Shown here: one piece after another, positions 33,638-44,389 of the stretch
Layout: each line of letters opens with the position of its first letter
How positions within the stretch are numbered: position 1 is the first letter of the stretch
From: Haemaphysalis longicornis
Lineage: Eukaryota; Arthropoda; Arachnida; Ixodida; Ixodidae
DNA length: 64,000 bases
NCBI GenBank assembly: GCA_013339765.2
Contig: CM023448.1
Location: 114,398,008 to 114,462,007 of the forward strand
Direction of reading: 5' to 3'
Notes under the pieces: model-generated
Told to the model about the DNA's origin: nothing
Database searches by the model: none
The model's input: the letters and a program-made list of their open reading frames with translations, nothing else
Position numbers and translations under genes: made by a program

Positions 33638-35007
33638 CCTCTGATGGCAGTCGCTATGCCAGACCCAAGCTTTTTCAATGGGATCGTTCAACCGGCGGCT
33701 TCATTATTGTGTTCCAGAGGTGAGAGGGTTATCGACGGTAAGTGAAATCCGCTCGGTGCGGAACACCTATGGATGGGCTTTGGTCCCTACTTTTGGCATC
33801 AACATGTTGAGCAAGGGACCAGCTTCCGAGACCCATCTCGATACGCGGTGGAAAGAGACGACGCACAGAAGTGTACTACGACTTCACGAAGTACGCATTG
33901 CGGTCGTCCGTGCATCGCCTTTTTCGTCGCAATGGGATCCCGACAGTGAAGGCAATTGCTGCGGATGTCAGCGCTAGCGGCGATGTTACTCCTCTCAAGC
34001 CATGGACTATGCGCCGGCTGCTGAATGACATCGGGTTCAGGTATGAGAAGAGGGGCCGGAACTCGCTGCTGATCGAGCGGCACGACATTGTCGCGTGGCA
34101 GCAGAAGTACCTCTACGACATCGCCAGGTACAGGATTGAAGATCGAAAAATATTCTACTTTGATGAAACCTGAGTGGATGCGGGACACACGATATCGACT
34201 GTTTGACGGACACGACGGTTGCTTCCCACCACGACGCCTTCATGTGTGTTCCGATTACAGGTTTGAAGCAGCCGTCAGGGAAAGGATAGCGCCTGATTGT
34301 AACGCACATTGACAGCGAGGGCGGCTTCGTCGGTGGGTGCCTGGACATCTTTCGGAGTACGAAGGCAGGCGAATACCACGAGGAGACGGACGACACCCGC
34401 TTTGAAAGGTGGTTTGGAGCCGTTTTGCCACAACTGCCACTCGGTAGTGTAATTGTCATGGACCACTCGTGGCTGGAAGAAGCATTGCCTACCACGACTT
34501 CGCGCAAAAATGTTTTTCGGGGCTGGGTGACGTCGGAAGGACTTGCTTGGGATGAAAAAAACGCTTAAAAAGGAGCTCCTCAGCCTTGTGGCCTCTGCTA
34601 AGACACGGTAAATCAGGTATCGTATTGACGGTGCAGCTGAAAGGACAGGATGTATTCGGGAGCCCTGCCATTGTGAGCTCAGTCCTATTGAGCGCAAATG
34701 GGCACAGATGAAGTGAGGCGTCGCAGCAAGAAATGACACATTTAAGCTGGCAGATGTAGAGGTGCTCCTGAGGGAAGAAGATCCCAAGGTAACAGCTCAG
34801 CACTGGACAAACACTGTTCAGCATGTGATCAACATTGAAACAATGTTCATAGGAGACGGGAAAGCAAGTGCGCATGTTCAACCTATTATAATAGATCTGG
34901 GTGAAGACGACATGGACTCCAACAGTGACCTATCTGCTATCGAGTCCTTTCAAGATGTGTTAGGCTGCGACCTATTCGCCAGTGCCGCCTTTGCCTCGTT
35001 CAGTTAG
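33638..35007 (+). pseudogene. IS630/Tc1/mariner-type transposase, long D-E spacing, broken
   Basis: Cut-and-paste DNA transposase with an N-terminal DNA-binding part and a DDE catalytic domain. Frames in order: 'PDPSFFNGIVQPAAS' (from 33661), 'YYDFTKYALRSSVHRLF' (33871 on), 'TMRRLLNDIGFRYEKRG', 'KIFYFDET' with the first Asp (34162-34164), 'VIVMDHS' with the second Asp (34461-34463), 'CELSPIERKWAQMK' with the Glu (34690-34692), and an acidic C-terminus ending at 35007. The frame breaks at TGA 34171-34173 and again near 34300, 34560 and 34715. About 76 codons separate Asp2 and Glu, far more than the 34-37 of classic mariners and closer to the long-spacing DD82E (Sailor) group; that assignment is inference. 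Terminal repeats were not located. Confidence 0.75.
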
Positions 35008-36670
35008 TGTGGAGTGCGGCGTTTAGCTTAAATACCTGTGTTTCCATAGTTGCAGAAGCAAGAAACTCCCCCAGACAGCAGAGAAGACCAGATATGCTGT
35101 TTTGTGCTTTATTAAGACTTATTTCTGGAGCAGCCTGTATGTGGTGTGTAACTTGCTGAGGGTTGATTGCTTTGACATGTAGCTATGAGAATAAGAAGAG
35201 ACCATTGCAATGTTTGGTTTGTAACTTATTGGCCATTACTCAGTGTTGTCTGCTGCGTCGTAGACTGAACAGTGATCTTCCAGCATGACGGTGAGGGCGG
35301 CAGAAGCTATTTAAACAATCTGCTTATGATCTCATTTGCTGTAGTGAACGGAGTGGTGTGTTGTGTGGTGCTGGCTCACGGTTCGTTGCCTTGATATGTG
35401 GCTATGAGAATAAGAAAAGGCTGTTGCAGTGCTTGGTTTATGATCTCATTTGTTATAAGTGTGGTGCAGGAATTAAGACAAATAAGTTCAGTAGTGACAG
35501 GATACTGTGTGGCCGATGTAAACATAAAAGGAAATCGTACATCTCGAGCTAGAGAAAACCCGCACTGTTCCAAACTATTTTCTGGAAGTAAAGCCGCGCT
35601 TACACTGTGCGATAGTTTTCGCTGCACGAGGAGGGTAACTATTGGCATGTATAGCATGAGGTGTGTGCAAGCCGAGCCAAGCGAGTTCACCAATTCAGTT
35701 TAAGCAGAATCACTTCTGCGGTGTGTGGCGTTGGGGCTCCTTGTGCGACGCTGCAAATGGTGATAAAGGCAGTTTCGCCTACAGGACAAGACATTAGTTT
35801 GAGTTTTACTGCAAGTTTTTTACATTGTTTGGACACTTACGCACATATGGGATGCAGAAACAGTTGCAAATAAAATACCTCCATGAAAGCATGTTACTGA
35901 ACATTGCCTGCTTGTGTGGCTGGCTGAGCCAAGTTGTCTTCTGATAGAGCGCTAAGAACAAATAAATCTGCTTCAGTCTCTTATTGCTCATTTCATTTGC
36001 TCTGCATAATTCAGCAGTGTGTCTGTTTAGCTGTCTGAGCCAAATCTGACATGATAACAGTAGTGAGGATCAGAAAAGTTGCTTCGGTGTTTTATTTCTA
36101 CTTTGATTCTGTTTAGCTTCTTTTCTATCTGCTGTCTTACGCAGGAATTAGGATAAATAGGTTTTATCTGATGGCTAAGCCACTGGATAAAATGCACAAG
36201 CACAACGTTAATAAAAACAATTCCCAAAGCTTTGGGAAGAGGAAACAATGTTGGCTTCAATCGATCCTCCCATGTATGGGACTAATTTCATGTAGTGCAT
36301 TTTTGGCAAGATAATAAATTTCTTCCTGAGCATATGATCCGATTCTGGCTCTTGCGTAACAAGAAAAGTATGATACCACTGACCAGTTTCAGCGGAGCGA
36401 TATGTACCATAATGATATGTGTGTTTCCATGCGTCCACTCAAACGACATGTCATACATCAACCAGTGCTGATAACTTTGTATGGCACAGATCACTAAGTA
36501 ACCTTTCAAACATAATTCACTGCCCGTGTTATGAATTTGGTATCAATTGATGTGCTGTCATTGTGATTTACACTCCTAATATATGCGTAGACATTGCACG
36601 TGTTGCGTTGTGAATAGCGCTGCAGCAAGGAGCCGCTTACTGTTCGACTTGGCATCCACGATGTTGAGCA
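35008..36670. repeat. Degenerate internal repeats downstream of the transposase
   Basis: 'AGCTATGAGAATAAGAAGAG' (35181) recurs as 'GGCTATGAGAATAAGAAAAG' (35400), about 220 bp apart. 'CAGGAATTAAGACAAATAAG' (35467) is echoed near 36143. This suggests repeated units in the element's 3' non-coding region. No further gene is seen. Confidence 0.5.
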
Positions 36671-37800
36671 CTGCTGGAGCCATGGGCGTCCGGAAGGGGC
36701 GGCAAGGGGGGGCAACTGCCCCTCCCTGGAGATTCGGATATTTTTATGCATTACAAAAAAGCTGCGCAACTTGGTTGGCCCATAATTAAAATAACTTTGC
36801 CCTGAAGGACGGAAGAGAGGAGAAAACGACACCGACGTTCCCTCCGTTGTCTCGTCCTTTAGCGCAAAGTTTTTTCAATTATGTACGCGAACCAACTAGC
36901 CCAACAATCCACGCTACTCAAATGATTAGCACACCCAGGTCCTGCGTATCCGTATGGAACGCCCTTCAGGACTGCGCTCAACATTGCACTTTAGGCACTG
37001 ACTAACATTGCCGGTCATATGACGGAAGTGAAACAGACTGCTTGTGCTGGCTATTGAAGATAGCGAACAATTCTGAAAGGTTTGACGTTTTTTTCTTGTT
37101 TTTTTTTTCTTCTAAAATTTGGATTTATGCAGTCTTACCACAAGAACTTCAGTTTTTCGGACAAATTTGCAGCTATCGTCACCGCTACACTTAGTAGGGA
37201 GAGTGTAACATCCTCCCGTGCCATCCCATCACCTAGTACACCATTTCCTTCGAAATAGCGAAATGTCGGCACCACCCAAGCCCCGAAACAAAACCTATAA
37301 ATCAGCCCCTCAAAACGCTTGTATGCCTGTACTGCATTGAAAGTCAGGAAGGCCAGTAGTATCTTTATTGTGTGAGCCATTTCAACAGACTTCATCACAG
37401 ATGTCATCTCGCAATTTGCCCAGAAAAACCCGAGGCGTCTGCAGCTGCTATTTAAGGAAGATTGACGGAGTGCAGCTGTGTGTATGTGAACGTATTGTGC
37501 TGTGTGCAATTGGCGTGAGTCGAGAACCCTCCCGCAGCGAGACTGACCACACTCTTTTACAAAGTGAGAGTACGTAACTTTTGGCATTTTCTTTATTCAC
37601 TTTATTGCTTTGTTCGGTAATAAAACCCAATGTATATTCTCCAAGTCTGGTTCTAATTCGCTGTTTGTAATTTTTGTAACCACAAATAACGCCTTTTTGG
37701 TGCTATCCAACCGTACCCCCCCCCCCCCCCCCCCCCCCCCCTCCGCTGATGGATGCCCCCCCTTGCAAAAAGTTCTGCGGACGCCCTTGGCTGGAGCAGC
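36671..37800. mobile_element. Inverted-repeat-bounded element (~1.1 kb)
   Basis: Left end CTGCTGGAGCCATGGGCGTCCG. The right end, reverse-complemented, reads CTGCTCCAGCCAAGGGCGTCCG, and farther in both arms share CAAGGGGGGGCA. A 26-base C run (37716-37741) lies in the right arm. The target duplication is unclear, so the superfamily is undetermined. The interior contains a 150-codon minus-strand frame. Confidence 0.55.
37135..37587 (-). CDS. Open frame with internal signal-peptide-like start, unknown
   Basis: A 150-codon open frame. An internal Met (about residue 71) begins 'MAHTIKILLAFLTFNAVQA', a basic/hydrophobic segment with an A-x-A-like end that would serve as a secretion signal. The remaining ~62 residues ('YKRFEGLIYRFCFGAWVVP...') resemble no family I know and have a single Cys. 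It could be an exon of a secreted protein, part of the surrounding element, or chance. Splice sites were not established. Confidence 0.2.
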   Translation of the reverse strand: MPKVTYSHFVKECGQSRCGRVLDSRQLHTAQYVHIHTAALRQSSLNSSCRRLGFFWANCEMTSVMKSVEMAHTIKILLAFLTFNAVQAYKRFEGLIYRFCFGAWVVPTFRYFEGNGVLGDGMAREDVTLSLLSVAVTIAANLSEKLKFLW

Positions 37801-38275
37801 GAGCTTCTCGCTCCAGCAGCCACTTGTGATGCGACAGGGAGAATGCTCTATCTCGAATTTACAGCACATGCATGCAGATGACCATTACAGCAGCAGCTTC
37901 GTACTTAAGGGACATAAACACAAGGCGAGCAGTGCCTATATAGCTTCAATAATGCACATCTGTGATGCAAGAATTTGATTTGGTGAAGAATATATATGCG
38001 CATGTGTAGGAAAAGCTGAAAGATGGTTTATTTGATTTCAGTGCTGCGTTTAATGTCTTCACATGCATTGTTGCAGCTCGTCATACCGGTGAAATCTAGC
38101 TCATGAAATTTCACCATCACAAAGCACAGCTCATTCACGAAGCCTAAGCAAGACAATGAAATTTAACTTACAGTGGTAATACTCATGTATAATCTTTATT
38201 ATCATAGACAATGCAAACTCAATGCAGATCCCTATTCGTATTCCATTCACAAAGGTTTTAGTCCAAAACAACAAC
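37801..38275. other. No gene seen
   Basis: AT-rich spacer between two terminal-repeat elements. Confidence 0.4.
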
Positions 38276-38279
38276 TTAA

Positions 38280-39734
38280 AGGAGCCATGAAGAGAAAACA
38301 CAAGTTTGGTTCATTCGAAAGATTGCCTCGTTAGAACCATAACGACACCACTTATAACGCAAACTTCGCTCAAATAAGCTACATAATTAGGAAAAAAGGA
38401 AATGACCATGCGACCCACCAGCTCATTTTCCGCAACAGAACCTGTGATGCCACTTGGGAATGCTCTGCGATTGGCGGAGGCCGGCAAAAGCAAACGCATG
38501 TTAGGCAGGGCTTACAGCTTGCATAGCGAGCTAAATGCCCGTGAAACATACTGCACATTCTTTTTATGACAAAGAACGGTGGAGTAAATGGTTGAAGGTC
38601 CGAACGAACTCGCAAGCGTGTGCGCCAATGCGTACGAAACTAGCGCGCCGGCCGAGCTCGACATCTCGCCGTCGCGCAGACGAATTTTCGGGTTCGAGGC
38701 TCTTCGGGGCCAACGAACCGTTCCAGCACGCACAGCCGCGACCTTGCTTCGTATCGTAATCCCTTCACAGGAGGTTGGCCGTCATATCGCCAACTAGCAA
38801 AGGTAAAAATAGAAACGAGGGGAGTAAGGAACAGCAAGAAGCGACGAGATAGTGCCAGTCGTCGCGTAAGTTTCGAATGGTGTTGGCTTGCTGCTGTCGT
38901 TACGAGCTCGTTTCCAGTTTACAACCACTGAAAACTTCAGTTTGTTCAGTTACGGCAGGGATCCTTACGTTAGCTCACTCCTGGGACATGCTGGCGCTCG
39001 TCGCCGACTTCGTCAAATCGCTCTGACCTTGGAGGAAAAAATGCTGTAAACACCTCGCATTGACGCTCGTATCTTTGTGGTCGAAGCAGAGAGCTCGCGC
39101 GAACGGCTTTCCATACACGACACCGGCCAACTGGCATAAGTGATACTGCTACTGAAATTGAACTATTATTAACCGTAATCAAAATACGGCACATACGTAC
39201 CAGTCTATATTCGTCCGTCGCGACGGGGCTGACGAGGCAGCGGTGCCGACGGCTGGGCGTTCGTCTGTTGTGGCTATCGCGGAATGGTCGCTTTCCCGTC
39301 CACCGCGTATCCCACAACTCTTGCCGCTCGTGCACTTAGAAGCATTGAGCGTTTTTGTGGTGTGAGGTTGTTAAATGCAAGCCCGAGCTCCTCGGCGAGA
39401 GTTTTGTTCTCCGGATCAGGCGATTCCATGACTAGAGCTGCGGGGGCACTAGGTTTTACTAGTATTTTTAAAATGGCCGCCGTCTCGATCGACTCCCGCG
39501 TGTGGGTGCTATATGGAGTCGACATACTAAGTATCTGTTTCATGGACCGGCTCTATGACGCCATTGTACACGTCACGGAATGTTCAATTTTAGCGGGAGA
39601 TTTAAAATTTTGGCTTAAATTGCCTTATTTCTCAGTGAATAAAGCATCATTTGCTTCCGGGAAAGCGCTTGGGGTACTATGAAACACCTAATCTTTCGAA
39701 TAAAACAAACTTTTGTTTTCTCTTCATGGCTCCT
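38280..39734. mobile_element. 1455-bp terminal-inverted-repeat element at a TTAA site
   Basis: The left arm AGGAGCCATGAAGAGAAAAC continues with 'AAGTTTGGTTCATTCGAAAG'. The right arm is its near-perfect reverse complement ('CTTTCGAATAAAACAAACTT' then 'GTTTTCTCTTCATGGCTCCT'), about 45 bp in all. Both ends abut TTAA (38276-38279 and 39735-39738). TTAA duplications are typical of piggyBac-type elements, but the termini do not begin with CCC, so the superfamily is open. The interior is GC-rich and carries an unidentified open frame. Confidence 0.8.
39274..39543 (-). CDS. Uncharacterised 89-aa open frame inside the TTAA element
   Basis: Minus-strand frame from an ATG, with 'ENKTLAEELGLAFNNLTP' and 'RSMLLSARAARVVGYAV', a plausible amphipathic-helix composition. 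No known domain was recognised. Because it lies wholly inside a mobile element it may be a leftover exon or captured sequence. No splice sites or second exon could be assigned. Confidence 0.25.
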   Translation of the reverse strand: MKQILSMSTPYSTHTRESIETAAILKILVKPSAPAALVMESPDPENKTLAEELGLAFNNLTPQKRSMLLSARAARVVGYAVDGKATIPR

Positions 39735-39738
39735 TTAA

Positions 39739-40609
39739 TGCGCTCCAACTTAAAACAGGCGACGAAAACATGCCAGCTGCAAATAACACATTTAGCAATG
39801 GAATCTCAGCGTAACCGAGAATCAAAATAGAAAAGGTGGCATATTAAATCACACCACGCAGCTAAGCTACAGCTCGTACGCGGTCACGTTCAAAAAACGC
39901 GATAATTCAGCTTCTTGTGTTTGCGACTTGATCACAATTCGGGCGAATACGCTTGCGCCCTGCATAGACTTGGGACACACGGCTCGACATATTCTATAAC
40001 GAAATGCAGCGCGCGACATCGCGCTGTTTGCGTTTCGCCCCGTGCATAGAGATAATATAGTGGCCCCGAGCATAACTCTCCATGGCGTTAACGTCGTGCG
40101 CTATGCACAACAGTAATATTTACGACTGGCGTAATCAACGAGAAATAAACAAGGAGTTATCACCCCCTGTCGCAGTCACTGGGGTGATAACGTGGGTAGC
40201 ACAGACACAGGAGGGACTAAACGGTAGAACGAGAAGCACTTCACGCTCAAGACGAAACGCCCGCACAGGATGACGACGACCGCTTTGTATCACGCAGCGT
40301 ACACAGAATCCAGCACCGGCAGCGGCAGCTGTTTCCCGGCAACGCCGGTCGCTCACAAAGCAGAAGAGAAAACACCATAGCAATTGTCGTTACCGAGCAT
40401 GTTAAGAACACTGCACACAAACCGCAAACAAAGAATACGACTGAACGGCACTAAAAAATCCTTCTCAGAGCCGGACGACGCCGATGGATTGACGCGAACA
40501 GCCATGCAAACAGCGGAGGTGGCCATTTTGGTAGAAGTCCGTAAGCGCGGAAGAACATGCTCTGTGATTTCTTCCGTGAGCGCGGCGTAGAGGTGGTCTA
40601 CCATGACGT
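39739..40609. other. No gene recognised
   Basis: CpG-rich near 40200-40600 with short frames only; 'GGTGGCCATTTTGG' (40519) resembles a YY1-type site but no transcript start can be supported. Confidence 0.35.
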
Positions 40610-42260
40610 ACTTAAGCCTGGCTAAGCCTGGTAAGCCTCACAGTCGACTAGAAAACCTCCGTCCGATCTCCCTGACTGGCAGAACGAATACTGGTTAGAA
40701 AAGCATTGCAAATATCATCCAGCCCAAATCGGTTTTCGTCCTGGTCTCGGAGCGAAGCATGGTTTGGCGATGTTGGTAGAAGACATATTGAACGTCTCTT
40801 CCCACAGCCATGCCACTCGCGGTATATATATATACTCGCTACCGACATTTCAAAGGCGTATCATAACGTATCCTATTACGATATCATTCATGCCATTGCT
40901 CGAGTTGGCCTGGCGCGTCGTGTGGTTTATATAGGTAGCAGTGTGTTTGGAACTCAGTCCATGCAGACAGAAGTGTATTTGGAACTAAACCTACAATTTT
41001 TGCGGCCCATAGTGCATGTCGACATACTTTCACGCGATGACAACGTAAAGTGGTTCGATTCGTAAAGTCAATTGTAATGCCTTTTGCCAAAGCCGACAGC
41101 CCGGCTTAGAATCTGTTTTCGTTTTGCATTTCCACTGCTGTCGGTTATTAGAAGCTGTATACTCCGTTTGTTCGAAAGATATTGCTGAATACAGAAGCTG
41201 ACGCCTAGCTCCCACTCTTCGCGCTCCGCAGAGGACCGGCTTCGTAAGGAATGAAGTGACGCCGGCAATGTTTCTTACGAAGAGGTATCAAAAACTATAG
41301 TAATTAAATCACGCTTTGAGCTAGTGTACGCGATTTTAATTCTTTTATTATGACAAAAAGTTACGCACACGCAAAATATTCTGCGGACAAGCATCAAAAG
41401 TCAACTGAGCGCAAACAAACAGCATGGAGAGCGTGCCCGGGTGAAGCAGACGACAAATGCGAGAATCACTAAGTCGACGTCATGGAGATGCGCTTCGCAG
41501 TGCCGCCCGTGGTCGCGCTCACCGCCAATACGTGACGCCCTGCTTTGCGCAGCCGCCTCAAATCCAGCCTTGTCCAGCATACATGTTTGTATAATGACTC
41601 AACGCGGAGAATCTATTAACTAAAACACGTTGCGCAGACCACAATAATCTGCCAACAAAACCACCAGCTCCACAGCAAAATGTTACCAAAGGTGCTTGTG
41701 TCATGGATGCCTGGCCACACAAATATCGTACGTAATCAACGGGATGACTTCCTGTCTCATCATTGCCCATCCCCGTCATCATCCGTCCACCTGCCAAGTG
41801 ATCAGGCCACATGAATGGCTGCAGAGGAGGAGCTTCGACGCCGAACGCGTGCTCTTACCCCTCCGTGTTCGGTTCTCCTCCCCCTCGACCTCACCAGGAT
41901 TGAGGAGGTTATGCTATAAAGGATTCGGTTGGAGGTGGTACTTACTCCAGCTCACACGCGCAGCTGGAAAGGGGACTGCCGTGGACATGTGAAATGCCCA
42001 ACCTGCTGCGATGCGGCGGCTGCGGCACATCTTCGCCATCTATTATGGACATGCCATGGGACCCACTACATTCGATGAAAACACGCGACGGTGGCAGGCC
42101 TAAATTTTCGACAGGACATTCATGACCATCGGTGGTTCCACGGTACTGCCTACCGTTCTTTGCTAGACTATATCCGGGATGCTAAACTAGATTCTTGGAT
42201 ATAGCTCGAACACGCTTCTTATGCACTAAGCCTTAATTCTATGAAATAAACGCAAAGACA
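40610..42260 (+). pseudogene. I-like LINE remnant: RT N-part and RNase H/zinc-finger C-part
   Basis: A plus-strand I-like LINE ORF2 with several frameshifts. The RT part has 'SRLENLRPISLTG' (40645 on), 'GFRPGLGAKHGLAMLVEDIL' (about 40733 on) and 'ATDISKAYHNVSYYDIIHA' (about 40840 on), corresponding to fingers and motif A with its Asp. The middle and the motif B/C region are lost or unreadable (41060-41680). The RNase H end is 'VSWMPGHTNIVRNQRDD' (41699 on), followed by a Cys/His finger 'CPTCCD...HLLWTC' (about 41997-42050) and 'LLDYIRDAKLDSWI' before a TAG near 42202. A polyadenylation-like AATAAA follows at 42244. Confidence 0.75.
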
Positions 42261-42404
42261 ACAAGTAAACAACCCTCTCACAGAAGGCGTGATGCGGCTA
42301 TCGATGTCACCACACGCTGCACCGGCGCTTCTCACAGAAAAAAAAATGCGGGGATGCTTAAAACTTTCTTAGACGGCGAAAGCCTAGTTGGACCTTCTCT
42401 GCCG

Positions 42405-42450
42405 TTGAACTTTCCGTTGAACCTTTGAACCGTTGAACCGTTGAAATCAT
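42405..42450. repeat. Short degenerate TTGAACCG tandem repeat at LINE 5' junction
   Basis: Repeats of 'CCGTTGAACC' mark where LINE coding similarity begins. They may be filler DNA from 5' truncation. Confidence 0.4.
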
Positions 42451-43986
42451 TGCCCACTTTCTGGTTACCTTGTTCACCATAACGCTCGCTACCGGTGAAC
42501 TGCCTTGTGACTGGAAAACCGCTAATGTGGTCCCCATTCACAAAAGCGGCTCCAAAAGCAACCCCGAAAATTATAGGCCCATTTCTCTTACAAGCGTGTG
42601 CGGAAAAATTCTTGAGCACATAATTTATAGTGCAGTAATTAAACATTTAGAAAGCAATAATTATTTTACAAATTGTCAACATGGTTTCCGGGCTGGTTTT
42701 TCCTGTACGACTCAATTGGTTGAATTTAGTCATGACATTTTCTCCTCATTTGACCAAAACGAACAAATAGATTGTGTATTTTTAGATTTTAAAAAGGCCT
42801 TCGATTGTGTTCCTCACGCCTTGCTTTTACACAAACTATCTTTTCTTGGCTTAGACTGCAATGTAATGCAATGGATAAGGGTTTATTTGGAAAATCGCAC
42901 GCAGCGCGTTGTTTTGCATGGGTGCCAATCTGATGCAGTGAGTGTCTTTTCCGGTGTTCCGCAGGGGTCTGTCCTGGGGCCTCTGCTTTTTCTTGTTTTT
43001 ATCAACGACATTGTAGCTGATCTTAGCTGCAAAGTGCGTCTGTATGCTGACGACTGTGTCATTTATCACCGTATAACTAGTTTGCATGATACATGCCATC
43101 TTCAAAACGACCTACATTCAATTCAGCGCTGGTGTAAAAAATGGAAAATGACGTTGAATGCAATGAAATGTGAGCACATTACTTTGTCGCGCAGTCGTAA
43201 ACCCATTTTGTCGAAATATTTTCTTGACAATGTGCCCCTTAACACAGTTACAGATTTTAAGTACCTCGGCATTTACTTCTCATCCAACCTCTCCTGGAAA
43301 AGACAGGTTGAACATGTTTGTTCTTCTGCCTCCCGAACGCTTAACTTTCTTCGGCGCAATTTCAGGGCTGCCCCTCCTAAACTGAAAGAACTTCTTTATT
43401 TCACCCACGCAAGGTCCATCATGGAGTATGCGTGCGCCGCTTGGGACCCGCAACTTGCGTACTTATGCGAAATGTTAGAACGTGTACAGAACCGTGCCGC
43501 CCGTTTTGCCACGGGTGATTACAATTTCCGATCCAGTGTTACATTACTTAAAAACCAGCTTAACTGGGAACCCCTAAAAGAACGCAGGCAGCATGTCAAA
43601 CTTAATTTGCTTTATCGTATCTATTTTAAAAAAACTGGCATTGATCCTGACATTTTTCTGTTTACCCCACATTTCGTATCTAGACGGCGTGACCATAGTT
43701 GGAAAATTCGTGAAATACCTTGCCGTACAAATGTTTTCAAAGATTCGTTCTTTCCTCACACCATTAGTTTGTGGAATAAGTTGCCAAGAGCTATAGTTGA
43801 TTGTACCACTGACGCGCTTTTTAGTAAGTATCTGTTAGACTTGTAGTTCTGTTTTTATTTTTGTATTTGTGACGATGTTCAGCGATGTGTTGTAGCCTGA
43901 CTGCCACATGTATATGACCACATGTTCAATTTCCCCCTGCTATAATGCCATCTTGGCGCTGCAGGAAATTAAATAAATAAATAAAC
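42440..43986 (+). mobile_element. 5'-truncated CR1/L2-like LINE with TAAA tail
   Basis: Contains the 3' part of ORF2 (42470-43846), a short 3' untranslated region and a (TAAA)n tail at about 43968-43984. Truncation near 42440 removes ORF1 and the endonuclease. Confidence 0.9.
42470..43846 (+). CDS. LINE reverse transcriptase, uninterrupted partial ORF2
   Basis: Reverse transcriptase of a non-LTR retrotransposon. The frame is open for 458 codons without a stop. Residue positions count from 42470: 'YRPISLTSVCGKILE' at 35-49, 'HGFRAGFSCTTQL' at 71-83, motif A 'FLDFKKAFD' at 104-112 (Asp106), motif B 'GVPQGSVLGP' at 162-171, motif C 'YADD' at 192-195, 'LGIYFSSNLSW' in the thumb, and the C-terminal 'ARSIMEYACAAWDP'. 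The first codon is TTG, not ATG, and similarity continues upstream to about 42445, so this is an ORF truncated at its 5' end and not a complete gene. All catalytic residues are present, which makes it the youngest-looking LINE here, but without its endonuclease it cannot move by itself. Confidence 0.9.
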   Translation: MFTITLATGELPCDWKTANVVPIHKSGSKSNPENYRPISLTSVCGKILEHIIYSAVIKHLESNNYFTNCQHGFRAGFSCTTQLVEFSHDIFSSFDQNEQIDCVFLDFKKAFDCVPHALLLHKLSFLGLDCNVMQWIRVYLENRTQRVVLHGCQSDAVSVFSGVPQGSVLGPLLFLVFINDIVADLSCKVRLYADDCVIYHRITSLHDTCHLQNDLHSIQRWCKKWKMTLNAMKCEHITLSRSRKPILSKYFLDNVPLNTVTDFKYLGIYFSSNLSWKRQVEHVCSSASRTLNFLRRNFRAAPPKLKELLYFTHARSIMEYACAAWDPQLAYLCEMLERVQNRAARFATGDYNFRSSVTLLKNQLNWEPLKERRQHVKLNLLYRIYFKKTGIDPDIFLFTPHFVSRRRDHSWKIREIPCRTNVFKDSFFPHTISLWNKLPRAIVDCTTDALFSKYLLDL

Positions 43987-44389
43987 CTTGCGGCCTCGCC
44001 CGGCACTGGACAGCACTGGACAGCCCCCTGGACAGCACCTTGCGAAGTTAGTTACGCTGGCTCGCCATCACCAGGAGCCTCCTGTTCACCTTTGTCGGCA
44101 CCTTCACCTCTTAAGGGGGCGCGTAATGCACCCTCCTCTGGCGCTGGTGTTTCCTTTTCCCAGCCCACGCTTTGTCGCACTTTCTCAGATCCCTCTTCTG
44201 ACCCTCCTGCCACACTAATGTTTTCCTTTCAAAGCGCGTGACATCCTGCTCACGCTCGCTTTGACCACACCTCCTTATACCACAGATTTTCTGTACCTCA
44301 CAACGCGCTTGCTTGAAACGTAAAGATCGAAGGCTTTCGCGCGCCCGTTCTTTTACATATATCACCGCAAATTATATAAACGCAGCAAA
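43987..44389. other. No gene seen
   Basis: Includes a duplicated 'CACTGGACAG' (44003 and 44013). Otherwise nothing recognisable. Confidence 0.35.
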
